A stretch of DNA of 64,000 bases from contig JAVBQJ010000082.1 of the NCBI GenBank assembly GCA_031549115.1, forward strand, positions 23,006-87,005, written 5' to 3'. The notes beneath the pieces are model-generated. The model was given only the letters and a program-made list of their open reading frames with translations. It had not been told where the DNA came from and did no database searches. The stretch's first letter is position 1. Each line of letters opens with the position of its first letter. Positions 8,459 through 18,037 of the stretch are shown here, one piece after another. The DNA comes from JAVBQJ01 sp031549115. Lineage in GTDB: Bacteria > Verrucomicrobiota > Lentisphaeria > Victivallales > Victivallaceae. Position numbers and translations under genes: made by a program.

Positions 8459-11400
8459 GTGAAAAAAATCTTTCAACGTTCGGCAGCGTTATGGTTATGC
8501 TGTTTCGGGTGGTATCAGCTTATGAGCGGGGTTATAGATCCATTTAAGGCGGCTCTTTCGGATGCGGCGGTAATCAGCACGATGTGGGGCAACGATTGCC
8601 AACCCTCGATTCAAGCCGAAAATGACCGGGCGGTAATTGCGTTCGGCCAAGGCACACCCGGAGCGATTTATGCGCTTTATCCGCAAGTGCGACTTCATGG
8701 CGGCGAGAGCTTTCAAGCCGGATTTCACATTATCGACGATGAAAAGATCGCCGCCGGATTGACGCTTTCGCAAGTCAACGGATTTGTGGGCTATGCGTTT
8801 GACGGGTTTATCTTTGAACGGAATATGTATGGTTTTTTGTCACTGACCCAGGTGAACAGCGGGCGGCTCTCGTCTCCTGCGGGGTTGGAGCCGGTCAAGC
8901 TGCCGATGACGTATTACTTGCGCATTGCCAAAACCGGCGGGGATACATTCTCTTTTTATTATTCCTTTGACGGGAATGCGTATGTGCGCTATGCGACCTT
9001 GACGGTGCCGGAGTTCAGCGCCGTCCAGGTGATCGGTTTCGGCGGCAGCTGCAATGACAAAGCCCCGGCGCAGGCGCAGGTGTTTGACTTTTCGCTTGAC
9101 CCGTTGACCGGAGCGGAGTTCGCCGTGGGCATGGAGGAAAAAAAACCGGAGGATGCGATCGAGGATCCCTATAAAGTCAACAGCAAAAGCATTACCGTAC
9201 AAAGACGTGCCCTGCAAACTCCCATGGTGACGGCCTCCTGGGCGGCGGCGCGTTGGCCCCGGGGAACGTCGACAGTAGCTGGAGAGTTGATTTTCCTGCG
9301 TCGCGCCGGGCGGGACGCACAAACTCTGGCGCGGAAAACAATCGAAGTCGCCGCCATGCAAAACGCGATGGCGGAATTGGAATTCGACTTGCAGGAGCAA
9401 CCCTATGGATATTATGCGGTGCGATTGCAGGCATGCGATGCCGCGGGTACGCTTCTGGGTGAAGCATCCGACCGCTTCTTTTATCCGCCGCCGCCATTGT
9501 GGACGCAACAGGATCATTTGCGGAAGGGCGAAGAGGAATTACTGGCGCCGTGGACGCCGTTGACAAGCCAAGTTCATGACGATGGTTCGGTGCAAGTGGA
9601 GTGCTTGGGACGGACGGTGATTTTCGGCAATAGCGGATTGCCGCGCTCGATTATTTCGCAGGGGCGTGAGCTTTTGAGCGAGCCGCTGCTCTTCAAAAGC
9701 GGGAACGCAAAAGCGGAGGGTCAACTAAAATTGCTGCTTTCCACGCCGGAAAAGGTAATTGTGGAAGCGGAAAACCAGTTGGGGTCGTGGCGCTTCAAAG
9801 TCACCGCCACGATGGAATACGACGGCATGATGCAACTGCGCATGACCTCGTTGCAGGCGGCGCGGGTGGCGGATTTGCGTTTGACCGGCACGGTGGCCGA
9901 AGGACGGGATTATTTGCGTTATATCCGGGACAGTGAGTATCGGCAGCAGAACTTCCCCAGGAATTGCGGACTTGTTCCCGCCGAGGGGTATCGGATGGAA
10001 TTTCCCTATCTTCTGTGGGTGGGCAATGACGAGCGCGGGTTGAATTTCTTTGCCGAAGAGTATGGCGCGCTGAAACTTGACACCGCGCTGAATGGCGGAA
10101 TTTTGACCCCGGAAGGCGAAAATACCGCCTTCACCATCCATCTCTTTGACCATGAATCTGTGATTCCGGCGGATTGGCAGTTTGAGTTCGGGTTGCTGGC
10201 GACACCCTTCAAGCCCTATCCGGATGACGACACGGCCATGTTTCGGGTGCAAGGCGATTTTTTCGGGTTCGAGCAAAGCTATGTGGAGCGTAACGGCTAT
10301 ACGGGAATACCGCCCTACGAGGATCATGGCGTGGTGACATATGAACTGGGCGAGGGCAATGACTTCTCCGCGGGAATATTGGATATCACCTTATCCCCCG
10401 CCCCTGCCGGACCGTATCTGACCAGCGAACAACGGATTTTGGCGATTCGCACCGGCTTGGTTCCTGCCTTTGCCAAGCGTGACGACACGCAGCGCATGGA
10501 GCTGCGCTATGCCCCGGGAGTCTTGAAAATTGTCAATTTCGTCAATGAAAACGAGGTCAGCGCCATACAAGGCGAAGTGGAGTTGGTTCCGGGCAGATTT
10601 TATCGGCTGCGGCTGCAATGGAAAAAAGACGCTCTCACGCTTCAGGTGGACGGCAATACCGTCATCGCAGCCGCGGGACGCGCGCTGTTTCCGGACGGAG
10701 ACGCGATTGACGGACCGAGTGCGTTGTCCGTGGGGTATCTCCCGGCGCGCGTGCCCTGCCAATGGATTATCGACCGCCTGGCGTTGCAAAGCGGCAAGGT
10801 GGAGCTCGTCGATGAGTTTGACGAAGCGATCACCCCCACCGGGTGGTTGACGACGGCCGCAGGCGGTCTCGTGCACCGCGACGCCTCCTTTGTTCCAGGA
10901 GCAACGAGCTCTTCCTTGGCCCTCAAAACCTACTTTTACGATGAGGAGGTCTCTTACTTCGACCGCATGAAAAGCTGGGGCGCCGATGTGGCTGTCTGGC
11001 ACGAGATGTGGACTCCTTCGGCATGCGGGTATTATGCATCGGCCCGCGAAGAGGCGGTCAAACGGGCGATCGCCGGAGCCCGGGCGGCGGGTTTGGAGAT
11101 GTGGCTGTATTTCGGTTGCCAAATCCCCACCATTTCCCATGAATATCTTGATTATGGCGCTGAAATGGGGTTGATTCGCAAAGGTGAGAATTTTCGCTAT
11201 TTCGATCTCTTTGACAATCCGACCCTGATTCCCTGTTGGGGTTATGAGCCGTGCGGCAACTTTATAGTGGCGACCATTGTGGCGGCGCTGGAAAATTACC
11301 AGATGCAGGGGATATATCTGGACGGGGTATTCTCGCCGGAGCCCTGTGTGAATACGCTGCACGGCCATGGCTTTTATGATGCGCAGGGGGAATTGCAGGG

Positions 11401-12052
11401 CACCGTGCCGTGGTTTGCGTTCCGGCGGATGGCGCGCGCGGTTTACCACGAAGTGCATAAGCGCGGCGGCACGGTAGATGTCCATATGAGCTGCGAAGGG
11501 CCGACGGCGGTCTATGCAGACCGCAGTTGGACAGGGGAAATTCCGGCGGTTTGGGCTCCGCAGGCAAATGCCGATGCGTTGCGGGTGAAGTTTGCCGGGC
11601 GGGCGATGGGGATACAGGCCGAACTCCTGATGCAGGAGGGGCAAGGGTACGAAAAAATTCACTCCCTGGGGTTGCAATTGCTTTTGGGGACGCCGGTCAA
11701 GCGCGGTTGGTATGCGTCGCATTATACTACCATGCAGACGGGGTTTGTCGCTTCGGTGCGTGAGTTCGGCCTGAAAGGAGCGAGCTTCGTCCCCTTCCGC
11801 AGCAAGGAGAATCCTTTTATGGAAAACCTGCCCGGGGAGGTTTATGCCAGCTTCTACCGCCATGCCACCGCAGACAAGATAATGCTGACGGTGATGAACC
11901 TGGGAACGGAAGCCGTCGAATTCGCGTTGCCGCTTCAGGGGTACGGTCAAGTCAGCGATCAGATTTTCGGACGGGAGTTCACGGTGCGGGATGGCAAAGT
12001 GCATCTTGCCATCGCCCCCAAAGACTTTGTCTGCATGCGGCTGGAACGATGA
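8459..12052 (+). CDS. Large secreted protein with LamG-like and glycosidase-like (DUF6067/GH123-like) regions
   Basis: 1197 residues from GTG 8459, preferred because AGGA precedes it and KKIFQRSAALWLCCFGWYQ then forms a signal-peptide-like start; in-frame TTG/ATG codons at 8432/8435 overlap the regulator gene and lack a ribosome-binding site. Residues about 40-220 look like a concanavalin/LamG sandwich, followed by beta-rich modules. A second sandwich (about 600-800) precedes a TIM-barrel-like C-terminal half with VWHEMWTPSACGYY and GIYLDGVFSPEPC. That half recalls DUF6067/GH123-type glycosidases, but I cannot name the substrate or the catalytic pair. It is the second gene of module 1. Confidence 0.65.
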   Translation: MKKIFQRSAALWLCCFGWYQLMSGVIDPFKAALSDAAVISTMWGNDCQPSIQAENDRAVIAFGQGTPGAIYALYPQVRLHGGESFQAGFHIIDDEKIAAGLTLSQVNGFVGYAFDGFIFERNMYGFLSLTQVNSGRLSSPAGLEPVKLPMTYYLRIAKTGGDTFSFYYSFDGNAYVRYATLTVPEFSAVQVIGFGGSCNDKAPAQAQVFDFSLDPLTGAEFAVGMEEKKPEDAIEDPYKVNSKSITVQRRALQTPMVTASWAAARWPRGTSTVAGELIFLRRAGRDAQTLARKTIEVAAMQNAMAELEFDLQEQPYGYYAVRLQACDAAGTLLGEASDRFFYPPPPLWTQQDHLRKGEEELLAPWTPLTSQVHDDGSVQVECLGRTVIFGNSGLPRSIISQGRELLSEPLLFKSGNAKAEGQLKLLLSTPEKVIVEAENQLGSWRFKVTATMEYDGMMQLRMTSLQAARVADLRLTGTVAEGRDYLRYIRDSEYRQQNFPRNCGLVPAEGYRMEFPYLLWVGNDERGLNFFAEEYGALKLDTALNGGILTPEGENTAFTIHLFDHESVIPADWQFEFGLLATPFKPYPDDDTAMFRVQGDFFGFEQSYVERNGYTGIPPYEDHGVVTYELGEGNDFSAGILDITLSPAPAGPYLTSEQRILAIRTGLVPAFAKRDDTQRMELRYAPGVLKIVNFVNENEVSAIQGEVELVPGRFYRLRLQWKKDALTLQVDGNTVIAAAGRALFPDGDAIDGPSALSVGYLPARVPCQWIIDRLALQSGKVELVDEFDEAITPTGWLTTAAGGLVHRDASFVPGATSSSLALKTYFYDEEVSYFDRMKSWGADVAVWHEMWTPSACGYYASAREEAVKRAIAGARAAGLEMWLYFGCQIPTISHEYLDYGAEMGLIRKGENFRYFDLFDNPTLIPCWGYEPCGNFIVATIVAALENYQMQGIYLDGVFSPEPCVNTLHGHGFYDAQGELQGTVPWFAFRRMARAVYHEVHKRGGTVDVHMSCEGPTAVYADRSWTGEIPAVWAPQANADALRVKFAGRAMGIQAELLMQEGQGYEKIHSLGLQLLLGTPVKRGWYASHYTTMQTGFVASVREFGLKGASFVPFRSKENPFMENLPGEVYASFYRHATADKIMLTVMNLGTEAVEFALPLQGYGQVSDQIFGREFTVRDGKVHLAIAPKDFVCMRLER

Positions 12053-12198
12053 TACACGAATCGGCGCACGGTTGAAAAATGAGAGGAATACCGGAAACAC
12101 GATCGGCAATGCCGTCATCGGCGTTGGAAACTTCAAATGCTTTTAACAGAGTTTCGCACATTGATATTGGTGTAAAAAACTATCACAGGAGAGAAGAA

Positions 12199-12921
12199 AT
12201 GGAAAAGAAATTTACGCTTATTGAGCTCCTTGTCGTGATCGCGATCATTGCAATTCTCGCCGGGATGCTCCTGCCTGCCTTGAGCAAAGCCAAAGCCGCC
12301 GCCCAGCAAACCAAATGTTTGAGCAACGCCAAGCAGCTGGGGTTGATGAACGCGATGTATCTGGCCGACAATAAAGATACGTACTACAATGCGTATGCGG
12401 CAATTGACGGCAACCCCGTGCATTGGTTCACCCGTTTGATGGAGTATTACGGTTACGGTCACTATGCCATGCCGTCGCCGCCGCCGAAGGAGTTGAGCTG
12501 CCCATCGGTCGGCCCCTCGCCGCTCACCGGCGGCATAAGCCTCGTCAATGGCGAAATCGGCTTCGGATTCAATGAGCGAATGCAGGATGTCCCGGCCAAC
12601 AATATGAAGCATCCGAGTACGACGTTAACGCACACCTGTATGATCGGGCTGCGCACCGACTATTTGTATATGGTCCGTCCGGCGGGGTGGGGCGCGACCT
12701 ACGGCGGGGCCATGGCGGCGGCGAATCATTGGCTGGTGGGCAACTGGCATCGCGAGGGCTCCAATGTGCTTTGGGGGGATGCCCATGTCTCCCACATGAC
12801 CAATGTGCAACTCTTCGATAATGCCAATACCGGCGGCGGCTACTATTATTTGGGCGGCGCCGAAGGCTTCAAAACGCAGCCCTGGGGTGCGGGGACCTAC
12901 TTTGACCCCTTCTCCAATTGA
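12199..12921 (+). CDS. Prepilin-type N-terminal domain protein (pseudopilin) of module 1
   Basis: 240 residues from ATG 12199, which follows AGGAGAG; the ORF is open further upstream but that part is not protein-like. MEKKFTLIELLVVIAIIAILAG is a type IV prepilin-like helix, followed by LLPALSKAKAAAQ and TKCLSNAKQLG. The C-terminal part has H-X9-DAHV (NWHREGSNVLWGDAHV), matching the prepilin-associated H-X9-DG domain (TIGR04294 type). The residue before Phe is Lys, not the usual Gly. It is probably surface exposed. It lies between the large secreted protein and GH3, so a role in glycan binding or enzyme display is inferred. Confidence 0.88.
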   Translation: MEKKFTLIELLVVIAIIAILAGMLLPALSKAKAAAQQTKCLSNAKQLGLMNAMYLADNKDTYYNAYAAIDGNPVHWFTRLMEYYGYGHYAMPSPPPKELSCPSVGPSPLTGGISLVNGEIGFGFNERMQDVPANNMKHPSTTLTHTCMIGLRTDYLYMVRPAGWGATYGGAMAAANHWLVGNWHREGSNVLWGDAHVSHMTNVQLFDNANTGGGYYYLGGAEGFKTQPWGAGTYFDPFSN

Positions 12922-12944
12922 GAATTTAGCAATTACGGGAACCC

Positions 12945-15230
12945 ATGAAAAAATTATATCTCGATAAGAGCTATGCGCCGGAAAAGCGTGCCGCGGATCT
13001 GGTTGAACGCCTGGATGTCGCCGAATTGGTCGTGCAAATGCGCAATCTCATCGCCTCGCAAAAGGGGTACTACTCGCTTGACGCCGACGGTGTGTATTTG
13101 CACTCTGATTTCACCCGTTTTTTAAGCGGAACGGATGCCGTCGGCTCCCTGCAATGCCTGACGCGTTGCGACTTTTGGACGAACCGCCTTCCGAGCGAGG
13201 GCTACACGCGGCGCAACTGCGCCCGCATTGCCAATTGCGTACAGGAGTACGCGATCGGCCATAGCCGCTGGCAAATTCCGCTCCTGCTTTTCGATGACTG
13301 CCGTCACGGCTTACCGGCCATGGATGGAACCGTCTTTCCGGTCGGCATCGCCCAGGGGGCGGCATTTTCGCCCGAATTGCAGGAAAAAATCGCCCGCCAC
13401 ATCGGACGGGAAATGCGCCGCGTCGGCGTGCATGTGTCGGTGGGGCCCAATCTGAATTTGGCGTGCGATCCGCGCTGGTCGCGCATGGAGGAGTGCTATG
13501 GCGAAGACCCCTATTTGTCCGGCATCCTGGGCGCGGCATATATCAGGGGGATGCAGAGCAAGGAGGAAAACGGCACGCTTCTGGCGGCGGCGGCCATGCA
13601 CTTCATTGCGGCTATGGGCCACAGTGAAAATGGCCTGGACGCGCGTCCGGTCAATATCGGCGCGGCGCTCACCGAGCAAATCCTGCGCCCCTTCGGCATG
13701 GGGGCGCGCGCCGGCGCACTGGGCGGCATGGCCAGTTATTCTTCGCTCGACGGTGTTCCGTGCCACGCGAACAGGAAAATTTTGACCGATTATTTGCGGC
13801 GGGAAAATAATTTTTCCGGTTTTGTGGAAGCTGACGCCAATGGCATTTATGCGTTGAAGCATGAAAACGGCATTTCCGGCGACCCGGTCGAGTGCGCCGC
13901 ACTGGCGATTCGGGCCGGTCTGGGAGTGGATTTGTTTGCGCCGGGGGGCGACTATTATCGCGTCGAGTATATGCAATCGGCGTTGGAGCGCGGCCTGATT
14001 CAGGTTGAAACCCTGCGTCAATTGGTGCATGGCGTGCTTGTGACGAAATTCGCGTTGGGGTTATTCGAAAACCCCTATGTGGATGTGGAGCAAACCACGG
14101 TAATCGGCGGGCACGATTTGGCATTGCAGGCGGCCAAGGAGAGCATGACGCTGTTGAAAAACCAGGATAATCTTTTGCCGCTCAACCCGCAAGCCACCCG
14201 GAAAATCGCCGTTATCGGAGCACATGCCGATCATGTTTTCAATCTTCTGGGCGACTATACGCCTTTCGTCCGGCGCGAACAGGTCAGTACGATTGTGGAC
14301 GGGATAAAAAATGCCGCACCGCACTGGCAAATTACGTATGCCCGGGGTTGTGATATAAAAACCGGTACTCCTGAAATGCTGGATGAGGCCTTGGAAGCCG
14401 CGCGGCACGCCGAGGTCATTTTACTTACTTTGGGTGGCTCCAGCAACCGTTATGGCCAGGAGTTCAATGCCTTTGGCGGCGGGTCGGGCGGCAATTCCGG
14501 CGATGGCGATTGCGGCGAAGGCCTGGACCGGGCCACCTTGGAACTTTCTCCGGCCCAAATGGATCTGTTTCGCGCCCTGCGGCAGTCAGGCAAAGCGTTG
14601 ATTGTGGCACTCGTGCACGGGCGTCCCTGTTGTATCGAAGAGGTCGCGCAGCAGGCGGATGCGATTGTCGATTTGTGGTATCCGGGTGAGGCCGGCGGCG
14701 AGGCCTTGGCGCAATTGCTCTTCGGCATGGCCGATTTTCGGGGCCGGTTGCCGATCAGCATTCCACGTCACGCAGGCCAATTGCCGGTGTGTTATCACAC
14801 CCAGAGACCGCGGCGGCGCGACTATGTGGAAATGACATCGGCGCCGCTTTGGAGCTTCGGCTACGGCTTGAGTTACGCTTCGGTGGCATATCTTGAAGCC
14901 CGGTTGGATGCGGATACGATCAAGGCAGGCGAAACGCCGACCCTGCAAGTGGTGTTGGAAAACTCTTCCGACCGGGTTGCCTGTGAAACGGTGCAGGTTT
15001 ATATCTTCGATGAATACAGTTCACGGGTCAAGCCGCTCAAAGAGCTGTGTGCGGTGAAAAAAGTCGAAGTGCCGCCGCACACAAAAATGCAAGTTGTTTT
15101 GCCGATTCCCCCGGAAGCCATGCAGACGCTGCAGGCGGACGGGAGCAAAGTCGTTGAAAGCGGGGATTTTGTTTTGACCGTCGGTGATGCGGAACGTTCT
15201 TTCTTAAATGTTCGCTTTCGCGTGGAATAA
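12945..15230 (+). CDS. Glycoside hydrolase family 3 protein (beta-glycosidase)
   Basis: 761 residues, typical for GH3. The N-terminal barrel includes DDCRHGL and HVSVGPNLNLACDPRWSRMEECYGEDPYL. The candidate nucleophile is Asp297 in GFVEAD, where family members usually have VxSD. The alpha/beta sandwich starts near SMTLLKNQDNLLPL and ends with PLWSFGYGLSYA, followed by a fibronectin-III-like domain (about 645-755). No signal peptide, so it is likely cytoplasmic and acts on imported oligosaccharides. It has 23 bases to the pseudopilin and 16 to the GH130 gene, so the three are probably co-transcribed. The exact sugar is unknown. Confidence 0.93.
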   Translation: MKKLYLDKSYAPEKRAADLVERLDVAELVVQMRNLIASQKGYYSLDADGVYLHSDFTRFLSGTDAVGSLQCLTRCDFWTNRLPSEGYTRRNCARIANCVQEYAIGHSRWQIPLLLFDDCRHGLPAMDGTVFPVGIAQGAAFSPELQEKIARHIGREMRRVGVHVSVGPNLNLACDPRWSRMEECYGEDPYLSGILGAAYIRGMQSKEENGTLLAAAAMHFIAAMGHSENGLDARPVNIGAALTEQILRPFGMGARAGALGGMASYSSLDGVPCHANRKILTDYLRRENNFSGFVEADANGIYALKHENGISGDPVECAALAIRAGLGVDLFAPGGDYYRVEYMQSALERGLIQVETLRQLVHGVLVTKFALGLFENPYVDVEQTTVIGGHDLALQAAKESMTLLKNQDNLLPLNPQATRKIAVIGAHADHVFNLLGDYTPFVRREQVSTIVDGIKNAAPHWQITYARGCDIKTGTPEMLDEALEAARHAEVILLTLGGSSNRYGQEFNAFGGGSGGNSGDGDCGEGLDRATLELSPAQMDLFRALRQSGKALIVALVHGRPCCIEEVAQQADAIVDLWYPGEAGGEALAQLLFGMADFRGRLPISIPRHAGQLPVCYHTQRPRRRDYVEMTSAPLWSFGYGLSYASVAYLEARLDADTIKAGETPTLQVVLENSSDRVACETVQVYIFDEYSSRVKPLKELCAVKKVEVPPHTKMQVVLPIPPEAMQTLQADGSKVVESGDFVLTVGDAERSFLNVRFRVE

Positions 15231-15246
15231 AGGGAATCAGGGGAGA

Positions 15247-16218
15247 ATGGAAAAAAATTTTGATTGTTGTTTACTGAAACGAGTACAATCCGAACCAATC
15301 GTCACTCCGGCACACTTCAAGGATGCGTATGCCGTTTTCAATCCGGGCCAGACAACGTTTCAGGGAAAAACCCTGCTTCTGATACCAGTGGCGCACAATG
15401 CCTATCACCAAAGTGTTTTTAAGCAGGATATCACCGCTCACGTGGCACTCAGCAGCGATGGAGTTCACTTTGACATCAATCCGGAGCCATTGTTTCTGCG
15501 TTCCGGCCAATTGCCTTTTGCCACCGTGCGTGAACAATGCATCGATTTCCGCATCACCAAATTTGCCGAAGACGAGTATTATATCATCCACCCCGGGTGC
15601 AATTCATGGGGAACCATGGGAATTCTGGCGCGTACTTCCGACTGGAAAAATTGGGAGAATATCGATATTATCAGCTTGCCGGACAATCGGATGCCATGCC
15701 TGTTTCCGGAGAAAATCCACGGCCGCTATTATCGCCTCGACCGTCCCTACCGGGTTGCGCCCAATGACCACCACACCATGGGCAATCTGTGGTTGTCTTC
15801 CTCGGATAATCTCACTGACTGGGGGCGCTACCGCCCGCTGCTGAAACCCGGCTACAGTCATTGGAACTCCACGAAAATCGGGCCCACCCCGCCGATTCGC
15901 ACCCCCAAAGGGTGGTTTTCCATTCTCCACGGAGTTACGGAAAGTTGTTCCGGTCACCGTTACAGCATGGGCGGCATGGTGTTGGATCTGGATAACCCCG
16001 AGAAAATAATCGGCTTGAGCAAAAGTGCGTTTTTCTTCCCGATGGCGGAAAGCGATTACCAGGGAATCGTGCCCAACGTGGTCTTTCCGGCCGGATTCGT
16101 CGGCGATTGGGAAAACGATGACTTGCGGGTTTATTACGGCTCCAGCGATACGTACATCAACATGGCGCAAGGCAGTCTGCGCGCGGCAGTCGATATGTGC
16201 CTGAAAGAGATGGATTAA
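15247..16218 (+). CDS. GH130-family glycosidase/phosphorylase
   Basis: 323 residues from ATG 15247 (GGGGAGA just upstream; the open frame to 15208 overlaps GH3). Five-bladed propeller features of GH130 are visible: VFNPGQTTFQGKTLLLIP, the catalytic Asp100 in CIDFRITKFAEDEYY, PTPPIRTPKGWFSILHG, VLDLDNPEKIIGLS and LRVYYGSSDTYINMA. GH130 enzymes mostly phosphorolyse or hydrolyse beta-mannosides, so module 1 may handle a mannose-containing glycan together with GH3. No signal peptide. Which GH130 subgroup it belongs to cannot be decided by eye. Confidence 0.85.
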   Translation: MEKNFDCCLLKRVQSEPIVTPAHFKDAYAVFNPGQTTFQGKTLLLIPVAHNAYHQSVFKQDITAHVALSSDGVHFDINPEPLFLRSGQLPFATVREQCIDFRITKFAEDEYYIIHPGCNSWGTMGILARTSDWKNWENIDIISLPDNRMPCLFPEKIHGRYYRLDRPYRVAPNDHHTMGNLWLSSSDNLTDWGRYRPLLKPGYSHWNSTKIGPTPPIRTPKGWFSILHGVTESCSGHRYSMGGMVLDLDNPEKIIGLSKSAFFFPMAESDYQGIVPNVVFPAGFVGDWENDDLRVYYGSSDTYINMAQGSLRAAVDMCLKEMD

Positions 16219-16237
16219 GCTTGCCCCGGACCATCGC

Positions 16238-16678
16238 TCACTTGCCGGCTAACGTTTCCATCCAGTGCAATTGATCGTGGGGGTAGAGCCGGCCGAGCTC
16301 CGCGGCGAGCGCGGCGGTGTCGGCGGCGGTGGTGCGGAAGATCACGGTCTTGCCGTTATTCAACAGCAGACACACGGTCCCTTTGCCGTCCACCACGTCA
16401 TGCCGCTCCGGCAGCTCGACCACCAGCGGCGTGACTTGTTTCCAATCGAATTCCGGACCGAGGTAGACAAAGCCGGGGCAGACAATCGTTTCCGGCAGTT
16501 TGCCGTCATTCGCCTCGGCATAGTCGATAATCTGCCGGTAGAATTCATCCAGTTCGCGGGTACAGCCGGCGGTTTCCACCACTTTTTTCGGTGAATTCCG
16601 CCACACCAGCACCAGCCCCATCAGCAACACCAGCACCGCCAGCAGGCCGCGCCGGATCAACCAGCCTTTCATCTTCAT
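16238..16678 (-). CDS. Small single-pass membrane protein of unknown function
   Basis: 146 residues. A basic start and one hydrophobic segment (about 9-26) suggest an anchored or secreted protein; the rest is a small globular region with two cysteines (CTRELDEFY and VCPGFVYLGPE). No recognised family. It starts one base after the MFS gene ends on the same strand, so it is probably co-transcribed with the transporter. It converges with the GH130 gene (19-base gap, no clear terminator). Confidence 0.6.
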   Translation of the reverse strand: MKMKGWLIRRGLLAVLVLLMGLVLVWRNSPKKVVETAGCTRELDEFYRQIIDYAEANDGKLPETIVCPGFVYLGPEFDWKQVTPLVVELPERHDVVDGKGTVCLLLNNGKTVIFRTTAADTAALAAELGRLYPHDQLHWMETLAGK

Positions 16679-16679
16679 A

Positions 16680-17909
16680 TCAATGTCCTCTCTTTTCCCG
16701 CCACCATTCGAAGCCGATCAGAAGCGCCAGCACCACATAGCACGCCGGAATCAGATAAAACGCGGCGCCGAGCCCGGCCATATCCCCCACTACGCCCATC
16801 AGGCAAGCGAAAAAACCGCAACCGGGAATGCCGGCACACGACAACAGGATAAACAGCATCGTCACATCGGATTCGGGCATCCGGGTCGAACAATAGCTCT
16901 GTACGCTCGGCCAAAACGGCGCCGACGCCAGCCCCGCCAGCAGCAGCAGCGCATACACGCCATACAACGCCAAATCCCGGTTTTCGAATCCGCTCAGCAG
17001 CGGCAGCACCGAACAGATCAGCGTCCCGGCCACCGCCGAATACACCACCAGCTGCTTCAGGTGGTTCTGCCCGACCAAATACCCCCACCCCATACGCCCG
17101 GCAATCATGCCCACCGCAAAGCATCCGGTCGCAAACGCCGCCACCCGCTCCGAAGACGCATAGTCGATTTTGATATAGCTGGTAACCCAGAAGGTCAGAG
17201 AGAACTCACCGCCGCCGGCGACAAACATCGCCGCAAAAAACAGCCAGAAGCGCGGCCGCCGCAGAATCTCCATGGTATGTTTCCATACCTCCGCCGAACG
17301 CACCGCCTCTCCGGAGCCGGGACGCGCCCCCGGCCGCCGGTCCGGCAGCAACAGCAGCAGCGCCGGAATCACCGTCGCCCCCCCGGCCACACCGACAATC
17401 CAGCGCCAGCTCACACCCCAGTACAACAGAAGTCCACTCACCGTCACCATCCCCAACACTCCGACCGACCAGAACGAATGGGTGAAATTGATATAACGCC
17501 CGGGTTCGACCGGATGCAGATCCTGAATGAACGGGGTGGCCAGACCTTCGATCACCCCCTCGCCGAGCCCGGCCATCGCCACCGCGGCGAAAACCAGGCC
17601 GTACCACGGCGATACCGCCGCCAGCAGAATCCCCAGCCCCATGATCAGCAACGACGCTCCCAGCGTCGAATACTTGCCCCAGCGCCCGGCGACAAAGCCG
17701 CACAACAACATCGCCGCCACCATCGGAATGCTGCGGCCGAGCTGCAAAGCTCCTCCTGCCGCCATACCGCCGTCCTCCAACGGGAAATCCAGCTCCGGCG
17801 CCATTCGATACAGCACCAGCGGGATCACCACCGAACAGCACGCATAAGCGGCAAAACTCAAAAACCCGGCATAATCATACCGTCCGAAAACCATACGACG
17901 CGATGTCAT
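16680..17909 (-). CDS. MFS transporter
   Basis: 409 residues from ATG 17909 (AAGGAAAAG upstream); the longer ORF to 18032 runs through the terminator hairpins of the ribosomal cluster. About twelve hydrophobic segments are visible with the central cytoplasmic loop near residues 190-215 (PDRRPGARPGSGEAV). A GRWGKYSTLGASLL element follows the second helix, the usual place of the MFS loop motif. The overall pattern suggests a sugar or metabolite transporter of the FucP/NNP-like type, but the substrate is unknown. It sits downstream of rpsS where rplV would be expected. Confidence 0.85.
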   Translation of the reverse strand: MTSRRMVFGRYDYAGFLSFAAYACCSVVIPLVLYRMAPELDFPLEDGGMAAGGALQLGRSIPMVAAMLLCGFVAGRWGKYSTLGASLLIMGLGILLAAVSPWYGLVFAAVAMAGLGEGVIEGLATPFIQDLHPVEPGRYINFTHSFWSVGVLGMVTVSGLLLYWGVSWRWIVGVAGGATVIPALLLLLPDRRPGARPGSGEAVRSAEVWKHTMEILRRPRFWLFFAAMFVAGGGEFSLTFWVTSYIKIDYASSERVAAFATGCFAVGMIAGRMGWGYLVGQNHLKQLVVYSAVAGTLICSVLPLLSGFENRDLALYGVYALLLLAGLASAPFWPSVQSYCSTRMPESDVTMLFILLSCAGIPGCGFFACLMGVVGDMAGLGAAFYLIPACYVVLALLIGFEWWREKRGH

Positions 17910-17929
17910 TGTCACTTTTCCTTCACTCT

Positions 17930-17975
17930 GAAAAACAAAGAACCGCTTGATGCTGCATGGAGCAGTACCAAGCGG
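17930..17975 (-). terminator. Intrinsic terminator after rpsS
   Basis: On the minus strand CCGCTTG and CAAGCGG arms (17943-17949 and 17969-17975), with an inner TGCT/AGCA pair, are followed by a T-rich run (17930-17942). A second hairpin (17994-18023, ACCGCGGAG/CTCCGCGGT) lies between it and rpsS. Together they end the ribosomal transcript before the MFS gene. Confidence 0.7.
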
Positions 17976-18037
17976 AGAATATTTCTTTTCCGAACCGCGG
18001 AGCCCCGAAGAGGCCTCCGCGGTATCCGGCAAACAAA

